Of a stretch of DNA of 64,000 nucleotides, positions 13,556 to 23,337 are shown in pieces (positions within the stretch are counted from its first letter, which is position 1; every line of letters starts with the position of its first letter). The stretch spans positions 28,770,782-28,834,781 of the forward strand of contig NC_132893.1 in the NCBI RefSeq assembly GCF_030463535.1, in the 5' to 3' direction. The DNA comes from Salminus brasiliensis (Eukaryota > Chordata > Actinopteri > Characiformes > Bryconidae). The notes under the pieces are model-generated. The model did no database searches. It was not told the origin of the DNA and saw nothing but the letters and a program-made list of their open reading frames with translations. A program made the position numbers and the translations under genes.

Positions 13556-14013
13556 CCATATTGACAAAAGTATTGGGACATCTGCTCATTCCTTGTTTCT
13601 TTTTAATTCAAGGGCTTTGTGTGTGCTCCTGCTTTTGTTGGAGTAACTGTCTCTGGTGACCAGGGAAGAAGGCTTTCTACTAGATTTTGGAGCACTGCCG
13701 TGGGAATTTGATTGCATTCGGTGATAAGAGCATTAGGGAGGCCAGGATGTTGGCCCAACTCACCCCAGAAGAATTGGATGGAGCACCATCAGTCCAGAGA
13801 ACATTGTTCCACTACTCCACAGCTCAATGCTGGGAGGGGGTTGATACCCCTCAAGCCCAAGCTTGGCATTAGGCAGCATGGTGCCAATAGGTTCATGTTT
13901 ATCTGCTCCAGAGAGTCCTATTCTATTGGCAATACTTCTCAACAGACATCTCTAGACAAGCTGAATGCATTCATCAGAAGGGGTGTCCAATAATATTTGG
14001 ACATATCGTGTAT
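13556..14013 (+). mobile_element. Tc1-type non-autonomous element (GACAAAAGTATTGGGACA), copy 1
   Basis: It starts TTGACAAAAGTATTGGGACA and ends ATATTTGGACATATCG. It contains CTCCTGCTTTTGTTGGAGTA, AAGGCTTTCTACTAGATTTT and GCTCCAGAGAGTCCTATTCT, which recur at 51995-52430, 36090-36345, 37664-38318 and (inverted) 23030-23337. No intact frame. Confidence 0.7.
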
Positions 14014-14544
14014 ATGTTTTATCCATGCGTAAATTGAGTGTAAATGTAATGCACCACAGCGTATTCGGACTAGGCCGGGTATAGGTCTAGACGTATCAGC
14101 AAAAACAAGATCGCAGTAATCTGAAAATCTGAAATCACTCATCTGAGAGAAAATGACCACCTGAGAGTCCTACGTGAGTCAGGTTTGAGCTTTTGCTTAG
14201 CTAAAATGTGAAGAGGCCACATCCTTCCTGTGGGTTCAGAAGATCGTGAGGGCTCTTTCACATGCTCATGTTCAGAGGCAGCCAGTCAATATGCTCACTT
14301 CACTGAAGATGCTTGAGTTGATTAGATTCTTATCTTGTCTCACTTCTAGACTGTTTGAGATGAAGGCCCCTTTAGTGAAGTGCTGTATTCACCTTCTGTA
14401 CCCCAACCTGAAACCGAGAGACACACCGTTGATATGGAAGCAGCGGCAGCTTCTCCTCCTACAGAACTCCTCCTACATTTGAGTCATGTTACACATGCAG
14501 GTGAATGTAGTGTTACGAGTTTTGGTCAATTACTTTCACTTATT

Positions 14545-14650
14545 AGTGTAGTGTGGTGTGCTTGTCCAGCTGGGGAATCAAATCTTAGTCTGCCACAGGG
14601 AAGACAGCCTTACCTACTACACCACAGCAACCTCTTGAAAGACAAAATTT
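14545..14650 (-). repeat. tRNA-derived SINE head, minus strand
   Basis: On the minus strand it has an A-box-like TGGTGTAGTAGG and a B-box-like GATTTGATTCCC separated as in a tRNA. It lacks an intact cloverleaf, so it is SINE-derived, not a tRNA gene. Confidence 0.5.
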
Positions 14651-14758
14651 TCCTAGATTAATAAAAGAAATAATAATAGATCTTGTCTGTGCACTCTGTA
14701 TGAAGAACCTCTATACCTTTTGTAAGGTAGATTTAACTGGCGATGCCACGAAAACCAA

Positions 14759-15142
14759 AACATTAGATTTTTCCATCGATTCAGCCGACAGCCTACACTG
14801 TTAGAAAGTTATTAAACATGCTTCAGTCCAGACAGCTTTTTGGAAGAGGGGCAGTATAGGGCAGCCAATTAGAACAGAAGACATTTACATATCAGTGATG
14901 TCATCTCATAATTAGTTTAAATTTTTACATAAATTAAAACAGTTGTTTTTTTTACATTGTATCAAAATTCCCCCGGAATTAGAATGATGTGGCTTTGGGC
15001 GGGGCTTCAAGTGGGCCTAAGTCATAGGACCTTAGCAATGCATACATATGAGGGTGGGAGGAGCTTAAATATAAAATCATGCAACTACGTTATTACATAC
15101 TCATTTCCCAAATACCAGTACATTACCTTAATAATCTACATA
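14759..15142 (+). repeat. ~400-bp dispersed repeat, copy B
   Basis: Direct-orientation copy of 12470-12877, 2.29 kb away. It differs by scattered substitutions and small indels. Confidence 0.85.
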
Positions 15143-15216
15143 GCCAAATCTTTTTTTTTTTTAGTTTTTTTTTTTTTTGACAATATCAATAAAATAAGGT
15201 CGACTACCTTAAAAAA

Positions 15217-15218
<2 letters not shown>

Positions 15219-15251
<33 letters not shown>
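15219..15251. repeat. (CA)n microsatellite
   Basis: CA dinucleotide run preceded by two T-rich tracts at 15151-15178. Confidence 0.95.
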
Positions 15252-15257
<6 letters not shown>

Positions 15258-16098
15258 CACTGTTTCACTGCACGCTTTTAAGTCCACTCATAGAAATATT
15301 GATTTAGACAGTTCAGGATATTTGGTCCATTTGGTTCTATGACTGATTTGTGTATTTCGCCGCTTTCCTGAAACCTTGTATTTTTGGCAGTTGTTCTTTA
15401 TATCGTGGTCGAAGTTTATGATGAATGGACCAAAGAAAGAAATCTTCTAAAATGACTTTGACCAATTTGGAGATATGAAGTTTTTGTGTGACAGAAACAA
15501 TATATGTCACATAAGTCACAGTAACTAAAAACAAAATCCAAGGGATAAAGAGAAAAATGCTCATGTTAAAAAATGTATTGTTTTGGTACATTAAACCCCC
15601 CTCACCACAAACCCTCACGGGAAAGCATACAGGGGGATGCAGACTAGGGGCCCTTTAAGTGTCCTGAGAACACAGGCTCCATTGAAAGACACGATTCAGG
15701 GCATTATACCTGAAGTAGGCCCCCAGCTGGGTTAACTTATAAGAGGGTAAGAGCAGCAGTTTAGTAAATAGCTCTGAGACGATATGAACGGGTCATTATT
15801 ATAAGGGGTGTTTTTATTCTTAGGACGATTGTGTGGAACAGGGTTCAGGGTTTAGGCTTTTAAACCCTTTTGAATTTCAGTCCAACCCGATAACTAAATA
15901 ACACAGCATCTCAGTTTTGTCATTCATATAAATATAAATGTATATAAATATATATAAATATATCTCCAGTGTTTTCCTCAGTTTTGGGTTTTTTTTTGTT
16001 TTTTTTTGGACTGTTGATTTACTTGTTTGCCCCTTTTTTTCAACAGTGAGAGAGAGAAAGACAATTGACAATGTGTTTTCAATTATCCACGCAGAAAA

Positions 16099-16099
<1 letters not shown>
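15252..16099. other. no gene seen; weak MITE relic
   Basis: 15360-15490 contains CCTTGTATTTTTGGC and an inverted CCAATTTGGAGATATGAAG, reminiscent of the small MITE at 59648. 15930-15965 is TATAAA-rich low complexity. Confidence 0.45.

Positions 16100-16101
<2 letters not shown>

Positions 16102-16152
<51 letters not shown>
16102..16152. repeat. (TG)n microsatellite abutting a CRE
   Basis: TG run directly followed by TGACGTCA. Confidence 0.97.
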
Positions 16153-16153
<1 letters not shown>

Positions 16154-16185
16154 CGTCACACCCCGATCCAGCGGTCCTCTCAGTG

Positions 16186-16187
<2 letters not shown>

Positions 16188-16227
<40 letters not shown>
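16188..16227. repeat. (CT)n microsatellite in putative promoter
   Basis: CT run 30 bp downstream of the CRE. Such pyrimidine tracts are frequent near TATA-less start sites (inference). Confidence 0.95.
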
Positions 16228-16230
<3 letters not shown>

Positions 16231-16556
16231 CCGAGGAGACTAACGGGAAAATGAGTCCAGCTGCATCTACTGCTCTCACCTCCGTGGATGGAAGATGACT
16301 ATACCACACAATTCTGGACTTTACACCACGAACCGAGGCTTATCTTTCCATTCTTGACCCCATTCCATATTTCTGGGCTCTTTTTCTCTTCAAAGAAGCT
16401 TCCTGCCTCTGCTTTCAGCTGCGTTTTGAGGGGGGAACTTTTTGGAGTTATCCGCTCAGCCGAAGGAGCGCAGCGCGCTGCTGGTGGAAGTTCTCCAGGC
16501 GTAAGTAACCAACGACTGAAGCTTTCACAGGTAAAAGAGCAGCTCTAGTTTGGAGG

Positions 16557-16607
16557 TGGTTGTTTGTTTGTTTGTTTGTTTGTTTGTTGGTTTGTTGGTT
16601 TGTTTAC
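16557..16607. repeat. (GTTT)n tetranucleotide repeat
   Basis: TGTTTGTTTGTTTG-type run with two GGTTT variants, immediately after the putative exon donor. Confidence 0.95.
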
Positions 16608-16960
16608 GGCTAAACTGACCAGGAGTGAGTGGAGTGGTATTGCTTGGTTCTGGGTTCTGGGTTGGGGATCTTCTGAGGCGTAAAGAGTCACAGTAAAGCA
16701 GTAAAGTTACTGGATACGCGTGGCAGAACCACTCACACACCACTCTGAGGAGCCCAAAACCCAGCCTGGAAAAAAAGGAGGCAGACTACCCACGACTACC
16801 CACTTTGAGATCCCTGTAGTTTGTAGTTTTCTAATGAAAACACAGCAACTAAAGCAGCAGACACATTATATACAACCTATCAGGGGGGTTTCAGACCCAC
16901 AGGACCTTTGTTGGTGTGTGTAGTGGAGATGCCAAGCTCAGTCATTGCCCTCTTTAACCC

Positions 16961-16963
<3 letters not shown>

Positions 16964-17023
<60 letters not shown>

Positions 17024-17031
17024 CAATGTAT

Positions 17032-17086
<55 letters not shown>
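16964..17086. repeat. two (TA)n blocks separated by 17 bp
   Basis: TA runs at 16964-17020 and 17038-17086, separated by TTCCAATGTATATCCAA. They lie just upstream of the hairpin at 17110. Confidence 0.97.
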
Positions 17087-17088
<2 letters not shown>

Positions 17089-17109
17089 CTCCCTTTCCAA
17101 TGAAGGCTT

Positions 17110-17209
17110 AAGCAGCAGAAACGCTTCAGGACCAGCAGTGAGAGTTCATATATGCGCCTTTCTGCAGTTAAGAACTCTCACTGCTGGTCCTGAAGCGTCT
17201 CTGCTGCTT
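17110..17209 (+). repeat. near-perfect hairpin, 38-nt arms, 24-nt loop
   Basis: The left arm 17110-17147 and right arm 17172-17209 are reverse complements with a single mismatch (AAACG versus AGACG). The core is GCTTCAGGACCAGCAGTG. The loop is 17148-17171. If transcribed, the fold has pre-miRNA-like size. It may equally be a young foldback element or a repair product at the adjacent (TA)n. I do not recognise a known microRNA seed. Confidence 0.9.
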
Positions 17210-19639
17210 TTGGCATCAGCCCAGTGTACACGCCTCAGCTGTATCTCAGCAGAGTGGACTGGACCTCCTTGCTGCTCTGGGTGGAGGGCTGAATTTTAAA
17301 ATACCAGCTTCTTTTCACTCCCTTTAAGCTCCAGACGTGCACACCAGTGCAACATTTTAGTCCCTGCAAAAGGGGTCAGTGACGTGGACGCTCGCTATTC
17401 CTAGAGAGGTCGTGCTCTGGTACACCATTGCTTAGCCTTGACTTGACTTGAGCAATTCATCCAGCTCTGTCTTGGTGTTGTGATCAGTAGGGGTGGGAGT
17501 GGAGATATCGGGATACTTGGAGAGATTTGTCTCTCCGGTTTTTCTCATGTTTGGGAAGTTGACATCCTGAAATGCAGGCATTATTGTCTATGCTGATCTA
17601 ATCAAACCTTAGAAAACTGCAACATTGCAAAACGTATTGTGTAAAAGTCGTGGAGTGTCAGGATTTTGTGGTGTGGTCACTCACTAATCACTCAGAGGGG
17701 TCATGCTCTGTGTTAGCATTGCTCTGGGACTTGGGCAATACATCCTGCTGTGTTCTGGTACTCTGCTATAGCGCTCTGTAGGGGTGGGAGATATGACAGT
17801 TAATGTAATATGTCAATATTTACAAGATGATAATTACAATGTTGCATGTTTGTAACCTTTGATAAGTAGGCATAGCGCGTAGCACATCTTTAAATGCGGG
17901 CACTGTCTACTCAATACCTACTGAATTAAACCTTAACCATAGGGACCTAAAGAGAGAGGCCATGCCCTGTGTTTGCATTGCCCTGGACTTGAGGAGTACA
18001 TCCCGCTGTATTCTGGTATTGCGATCTAAAAGGAATATATGACAGTAATATTGCAATATTTACATAATTATTTACATAATTATTTCTGAACTTTTCTTCT
18101 TTCTAAGGTTTGAAAAGTTGGCCTATACAAATAGACCACATTTAAAGATGTGCTTCACAAACGGCACTACACTAAATCCAGTTGAACAGGAGTAAACATG
18201 CTGTAGCTCTCTTTTTAAAGCAACATTATGTAGCAATTGTACCATATAATTCAGCTTCAGATTCATGTTGATGCTCCACTGACTTATAATAGGGAGAATG
18301 GCATCTCTGTCATTGCCAATTCTGTCTGGAACACTGCTACTGCACTATGGACAATTGATGGGGCTGCAGGAATCCTCTCACGAATCCTCACCCGAGTCCT
18401 GTTTGTGTAAAATCCTGTAGTATTACTCTGCCGCCTCAGCCCACATACTTCTTTCAATTCCAGTGCAGGTTCTGTATCTCTCAGCTCGTCCACAAATGCA
18501 TGTGTACAGCTGTCTATGAAGGGGAGCTCATAGCTCTGTTTGTATTTATGGCAGTGGTGTGAAAGTGAGCTACTATTACCAACACTAGAGGGAGCCCAGG
18601 AGCAGAAAATACAAATTTATACATAATGCTGCTTTAAGAACCTTTGAGATATAATGATAAAATGGACATATCGCCCACCCCTAGTGTTTTATAGATGTGT
18701 TTATATTAACAAGTAGCAGTTAAATGATATTAGTTAAGTTTTCAAAACTGTAAAAGCTTTCATTGGAGACTCTAGTCTTGTGCTCTGCTTTACGAGTGGG
18801 TGTGGGCGCGGGCGCTAGAAAAGGCTGCGTTTTAATTTAGATAGAGTTAATGAGCACATCTTTACAAGAACATGGTGATTTCAGTTTTGCTTTCATGCTC
18901 CAGACAAGTGTGTGTGTGTGTGTGGTTGCAGTTTACTGGAATTACATGCTAGATTCCATAAACTTTGTCTTCCTTGGGAGTGCGCTGCCTTACGTTCACA
19001 ACTATTACATCACTTCAGCTGAATTGCCCCCCAGCTGAGTCTGTAGCTTATTCAAAGCCTGCGAAACACTGCGATAAACAAACGCCAATCAGAGCTGAGG
19101 TATTGAGGGCAGATGACGTGGCGTGGCATATTTAGTATGTACTGGGCTCAACCTATCAGTAGGTGTTCTTTTGCTTGCCAGGCAGGAAAAGAAACTCACA
19201 CACACACACACTCACAGTCTCACACTTGTATAGATGGTTCTTTGTGAACTCCCAGGTCAGGTATGGGTCCTGCCCTTCCTGCTCTGTGTTATTGCTGCTG
19301 AATAGAAACATCAAACTGTGAAATGTGTTCAGTGCCCTTCAGTTAAAGGAGTGGTGCTTTTCTCTAAAAATGTGTCCCGATGGGCCTGGCCGCACGGTCT
19401 CGACCCGCCGCAGTTTAAGTGGCGTGTTCCATTGTGTGGTATCACTGAGTCCCACCCAAACACAGTGTGGTGGCTTTGCCAGTGGGATATAAATAAACTG
19501 GACTCTATTGTGATGTTTATGGCTTGATTTGGGATTTGTGTTGTTTTTTTTTAGCTCTGTGTCTAAAATGTGTGGGAAGCTGCTGAAATAGCCGGAGTCA
19601 CGATGCAACATGTGTTCAATTTTATGCTATAAAAATATT
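17210..19639. other. no gene seen (putative lpar1 5' intron)
   Basis: 17390-18060 contains three loosely similar blocks with the phrases GTCATGCTCTGTGTTAGCATTG and GGGGTGGGAGATATGACAG (separate motifs), so it is an old local repeat. The word ATATCGCCCACCCCTA at 18668-18683 is close to the reverse complement of GTAGGGGTGGGAGATAT at 17778. Short GT and CA runs lie at 18907 and 19197. Confidence 0.5.
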
Positions 19640-20085
19640 TCTAATATCAGACATACCATACTACAGTAGGCTGGCGCTTTGTCCGAGGGGGGGTGGTATT
19701 CCTGCTTTGAGCCTAATGATTCCGGGTATGCTACAGACCCACAGTGACCCTGACCAGGAAGAAGCAGATAAGAAGATGGATGGATAGATGGATTAGATAT
19801 ACCACTCTGTGATAGAGTGATGCTTTGTCTTGGGGGCATTCCTGGTTTGTGCCTAATGGTTCTGGGTAGGCTCCGGACTTGGAAAAGGAGATAAGAAGAT
19901 GATTGAATAGATGGATGGATGGATGGATGGATGGATGGATAGATGGATGGATCAGACATACCACCCTGCGATGGACTAGCACCTTGTCTAAAGAGTATTC
20001 CTGCTTTACGCCTAATGATTCTGGGTTAGCTCTACCCACTGAGCAGATAAGGACATGGTTGGATGGATGATCAGACATAGCAATG
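19640..20085 (-). repeat. tandem triplicate of retroposon tail with (TGGA)n
   Basis: Three head-to-tail copies of a ~120-150-bp unit: ACCACTCTGTGATAGAG, TGCTTTGTC, ATTCCTGCTTTG, GCCTAATGATTCTGGGTAGG, GAAGCAGATAAGAAGATGG, each followed by (TGGA)n. The unit matches the 3' tail of a fish LINE/SINE family as I remember it. A single diverged copy lies at 40135-40215. Confidence 0.8.
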
Positions 20086-20199
20086 TAAATTGGGATAATT
20101 TCCATTAAGCATCGGCAGTCGGAATGGCCCGAGGTTAAACTCGAGGTTGAATGCTGCTGCTGAAAGTGTGTAAGTAAGCAATGGTCCGAACATCAGGAT

Positions 20200-20545
20200 C
20201 TCACAGGTTTTATACATGGGCTGGGAGTCCTAGAGAGCATAACTGGCCTCAATTCTCTCTGATTGGGTAGGATGGCCCTCCCTTTCCCCCCTTCATTCAG
20301 TGCTATGGTAGTGCTATGCAGTGTAACAGAATTGTCGGAGAGTGTTCTCCTTCAAGCGTGTTCAGCTGTTCAATGATGTTGGCTGGCTTAATTGGACTGA
20401 CTTGGAGGAAGCACATGTTAGCCTTCAGCCTCCCAGCACTGGCAGCACTGTCTTAGCTAGCGGGTGGGAATTGGAAGCGACTGGAAGTGACCACAGCAGA
20501 AATGAATGAGATTTGCAGATGAGAGCAGTGTTAGCTTGCAGGCAG
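20200..20545 (+). repeat. SINE-like element, copy 1
   Basis: GGGAGTCCTAGAGAGCATAA, CTGGCCTCAATTCTCTCTGA, a CTCC-rich tract and GGAGGAAGCACATGTTAGCC are shared in order with the element at 27520-27810. I associate these phrases with an otophysan SINE-like family. Confidence 0.6.
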
Positions 20546-20821
20546 CCACGTTTGTATTTTTACGTGATACTGACCTCATGATTCTGACGATCCAGTGCCG
20601 ATTTGGAGAACAAATTACACAAGACAAAACAATTTACCGGCTACTATAGCAGCAGTTTCTAAAAATCCCATCCATTTTTGTCATAAAGAAGTTCAGTTTA
20701 GACCCTGAATCACAAAAAGAAGCATGACGCTAATTACTAAATGATGACATATAGGGTGGGTGTAATGTCAGTGCTTATAAAATATTTGTATAAATTAACA
20801 ACATTCAGCATGGCTTCATAA

Positions 20822-20950
20822 CCTCTAATGCAGGCTTATTACACACTTAGGTGTATTACTGAGTAATTACAGGGACTTCTGTATAAACTAGTGGGGCTAT
20901 TCTCCGGTCCACCAGTGAGCCCTACGCTGTTTAAGCAGTTAACAGTCCTT
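20822..20950 (-). repeat. unclassified ~150-bp dispersed repeat, copy 2
   Basis: Inverted copy of the 6081-6236 repeat (TTACACACTTAGGTGTATTA, then CAGGGACTTCTGTA). Confidence 0.65.
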
Positions 20951-21880
20951 TATTGCTGCCTCCTAATAAAGTTAGTGGTTGTTTTTTGATGAAGTGTAAA
21001 CCATTTCTGCAAGGCTTGTGTTTTTCTCTTTTCTCTGGCCATATGTTGAGCCACCTTCACACTTTCAGCTGTACACAGATGACTCTACTTCCAAGGCAGT
21101 AGAAGCATCGGCAGGTGGTTATCTACTTAAAAGGTCCGCATCAAAGGCCACACTGACACATGCAAATCACGTTAGTCAGTGGATGACATTTTTGCTAATT
21201 AGAAAGGCACCTACATGCTGATACTAAGTTTAAGTCTCAACATAGAATAGGTTCCCTGATTCCCTGTGAAGATAGTGAGCTATATCTGTCAGTTAAAGAA
21301 GCTGTCAATGCAGATTAGTTGTAAATGTTCATTGTCATCTGTTGATTCACTTTGTGGCAAATTCTCAGTCACTAATGGTGTTAAAGTTGTCTGGCTATTT
21401 GCTTATTCCCTCATCTGCCTCCACATGTGTTCTTTCATGAGAACTGTTTTTATATTAGACAAGCACTAAAGAATTAGTGCTAAAGTGCAAAGAGAGATAT
21501 TCAGAGATAAGTCCCTTGATGCAAGCTTTAAATTGTAAGAGTGTGAGAGTCGAGTCTGTCTGATGTATTTAGTAGCTACAGGTATTGCTTTGTACCAACT
21601 AAACCCCTGCTAGGACCTCCAGTTTGACAAAATCTACTAATAATGAGTCTTTCAGGACAGAACTGAACTGAGCTACAGGCAGTAAACAAAGGAAAAGATA
21701 AAGCCTTTGATTAGCCTGTTGTTAGGTAGCTATAGCGTAATAGCTAAGCCATTGTCATTTTTACAGTTTAAAGCAATGTGAACTGTAATTTACTAAAACC
21801 TCACCTAGATTAGCGATTATTCTAACTAGCTAGCATGCATGCAATCTAAACTATATGGAGGACAAGCTGTTTCTGTGAGC
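20951..21880. other. no gene seen
   Basis: Only short frames; nothing recognised. 21718-21840 has a few CTAGCTAGC words. Confidence 0.5.
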
Positions 21881-21883
21881 AGG

Positions 21884-22420
21884 CAGCATGTACCTGCAGC
21901 CACCAGCAGGGGGCCCGGCCTGCAAAGTATAAAAGCTGGTGGGGTTGGAGCAAAGAACTCCAAGCCCCAGAATCCCCAGCGGTAATCAATGCTGACCAGA
22001 CCCACCTGTGTGGCACGGTATAAATACACCCAGCCAAACACACTTCCTCGTCGCACCTTTGTAGAGGGGCGAACGGTAACAGTGGGTTTAAGTTGCGAAC
22101 AGTGAAGAGAAGCTGAAGTTAAAAGAGAAAAGTTTAAGTTGTGAACAGCGAAGAGAAGCTGAAGTTAAAAGAGAAAAATTCCAGTTGTGAACAGCGAAAA
22201 GCTGAAGTTAAAAGAGAAAAATTCCAGTTGTGAACAGCGAAAAGCTGAAGTTAAAAGAGAAAAATTCCAGTTGTGAACAGCGAAAAGCTGAAGTTATAAG
22301 AGAAAAGCATTTTAGTTGTTGTCTTTTGTTTGAGTGAACATCGCTCCTGGTTTTTCCTTTGTTTGTTTTCCCGCCGTTTTCTATGTTGCTTATGATCAGT
22401 GTTTTTACTGCCACTTCTCA
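21884..22420 (+). mobile_element. LTR-like segment with two TATA boxes and a 43-bp tandem repeat
   Basis: TATAAAAG at 21928 and TATAAATA at 22019 lie about 90 bp apart in a GC-richer stretch. A tandem array at 22090-22310 follows, then a TTGTTTG/TTTTCCCGCCG stretch typical of retrotransposon LTR U3-R-U5 organisation. No gag/pol coding is present on either side, so at most it is a solo LTR. Ends and target duplication are not resolved. Confidence 0.4.
22090..22312 (+). repeat. 43-47-bp tandem repeat, five units
   Basis: Unit core is AGTTGTGAACAGCGAAAAGC then TGAAGTTAAAAGAGAAAA. The first two units carry an extra GAGAA; the last three are almost identical, indicating recent expansion. Confidence 0.93.
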
Positions 22421-22424
22421 CAGC

Positions 22425-22500
22425 TGTGGTGGCGCAGTGGAAATACACTGAGGGTTGGGAGTTCAAGCCCAACAGTCACCAAGCACACACCATAAGAGGG
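22425..22500 (+). repeat. tRNA-derived SINE head
   Basis: A-box TGGCGCAGTGG and B-box GAGTTCAAGCCC with the spacing of a tRNA promoter. Not a functional tRNA because the stems do not pair. Confidence 0.6.
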
Positions 22501-22584
22501 GTAGTTTCATTTAATAATAATAAAACAAAGTTTAACTGCACTTGAGTTCAAACCCCACACCACACCATCACCAAAGAATCACCC

Positions 22585-22667
22585 CAACAGTTTGTACAGA
22601 AGTACCTGTAGTGACTGACTAATACACCTTAGTGTGTAATAAACCTTGGAGTGTTAAGAGGTTAACT
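22585..22667 (+). repeat. unclassified ~150-bp dispersed repeat, copy 3 (partial)
   Basis: GTACAGAAGTACCTGTAGTG and TAATACACCTTAGTGTGTAA as in the 6081-6236 copy. Confidence 0.65.
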
Positions 22668-23029
22668 TCCATGTAGTCCTTCAAACTTTTTTTTTTTATT
22701 ATTATTATTTGAGCAGACTTACCTGCAGCTCAATGTTTTGTCCAAGAGTTTTGCCACTTTCACTTTTTTTTTTTTATTTTTTTGCATTTATTGCAGATGA
22801 CTCACAAAACGAACAAACAAGAAAAAGAAAACAAACCAAAGAAAGAAAAACAGTGACAATAGCCAAGACAACAACAGCAAAAAAATCACTACATTACCCA
22901 TAATGCAATTATTGTCAAAATGGATACATCTAGACTGGGTTTAAATGACCTATAATAACATCATTTGGCTTGAATGGATTATAAACTAGACACTAGGGTC
23001 GGACGAATATATGACGTGAATAAACTATG

Positions 23030-23337
23030 TCCAAATGTTTGTAGACACCACTTATGATGAAACCATTCAGCTGCACACTTGAGGATGAGGTGGGGTGGTG
23101 ATCCTCCAACATCCTGTCCTCACTATAACTATACTCACTATAACTCACTATATGTGGCAGAGTGCAATCAGATCCTCACAGCAATGCTCAAAGAAATCTA
23201 GTAGAAAGCCTTCCTCCCTGGGCAGTAGAGATAGTTACTCCAGCAAAAGCAGGATACACTCTTTTTCCCTTTGATTTTTGACAAAAGAAACAATAAATGA
23301 GCAGGTGTCCCAATACTTTTTGTCCATATGTGTAGAC
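23030..23337 (-). mobile_element. Tc1-type non-autonomous element, copy 2 (inverted)
   Basis: It begins TGTCCAAATGTTTGTAGACA and ends GTCCCAATACTTTTTGTCCA, the reverse complement of the GACAAAAGTATTGGGACA terminus. The internal AAGCCTTCCTCCCTGG is also shared. Confidence 0.7.

Larger units (their letters stand above)
16100..16506 (+). promoter_or_regulatory. lpar1: putative promoter and 5' noncoding exon, probably of lpar1
   Basis: A (TG)n run (about 16102-16152) ends in the perfect palindromic CRE TGACGTCA (16151-16158). A (CT)n tract follows (16188-16227), then about 270 bp clearly richer in CpG than the AT-rich surroundings. That segment ends at a near-consensus donor GGC|GTAAGT at 16501. 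A second donor-like CACAG|GTAAAA lies at 16531. This looks like a TSS-proximal region with a first exon. An ATG at 16252 opens a 15-codon uORF and another at 16288 a longer overlapping frame. Assignment to lpar1 rests on strand and on it being the first plus-strand gene downstream, 20 kb away. It could instead be an unrelated noncoding transcript. Confidence 0.45.

Noticed and set aside
12470..15142. Intact LTR retrotransposon bounded by the two 400-bp repeats
   Set aside because: No gag/pol frames, no TG...CA ends or primer-binding site seen between them.
16908..17111. Poly-IY protein frame
   Set aside because: Translation of (TA)n repeats; the same for 62291-62680, 16065-16309 (TG/CT) and 50836-51079 (GTGA)n.
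22425..22500. Possible tRNA gene (A and B boxes)
   Set aside because: Acceptor and anticodon stems do not pair and the body continues as a SINE; the same applies at 34550, 47835, 14600 and 56690.
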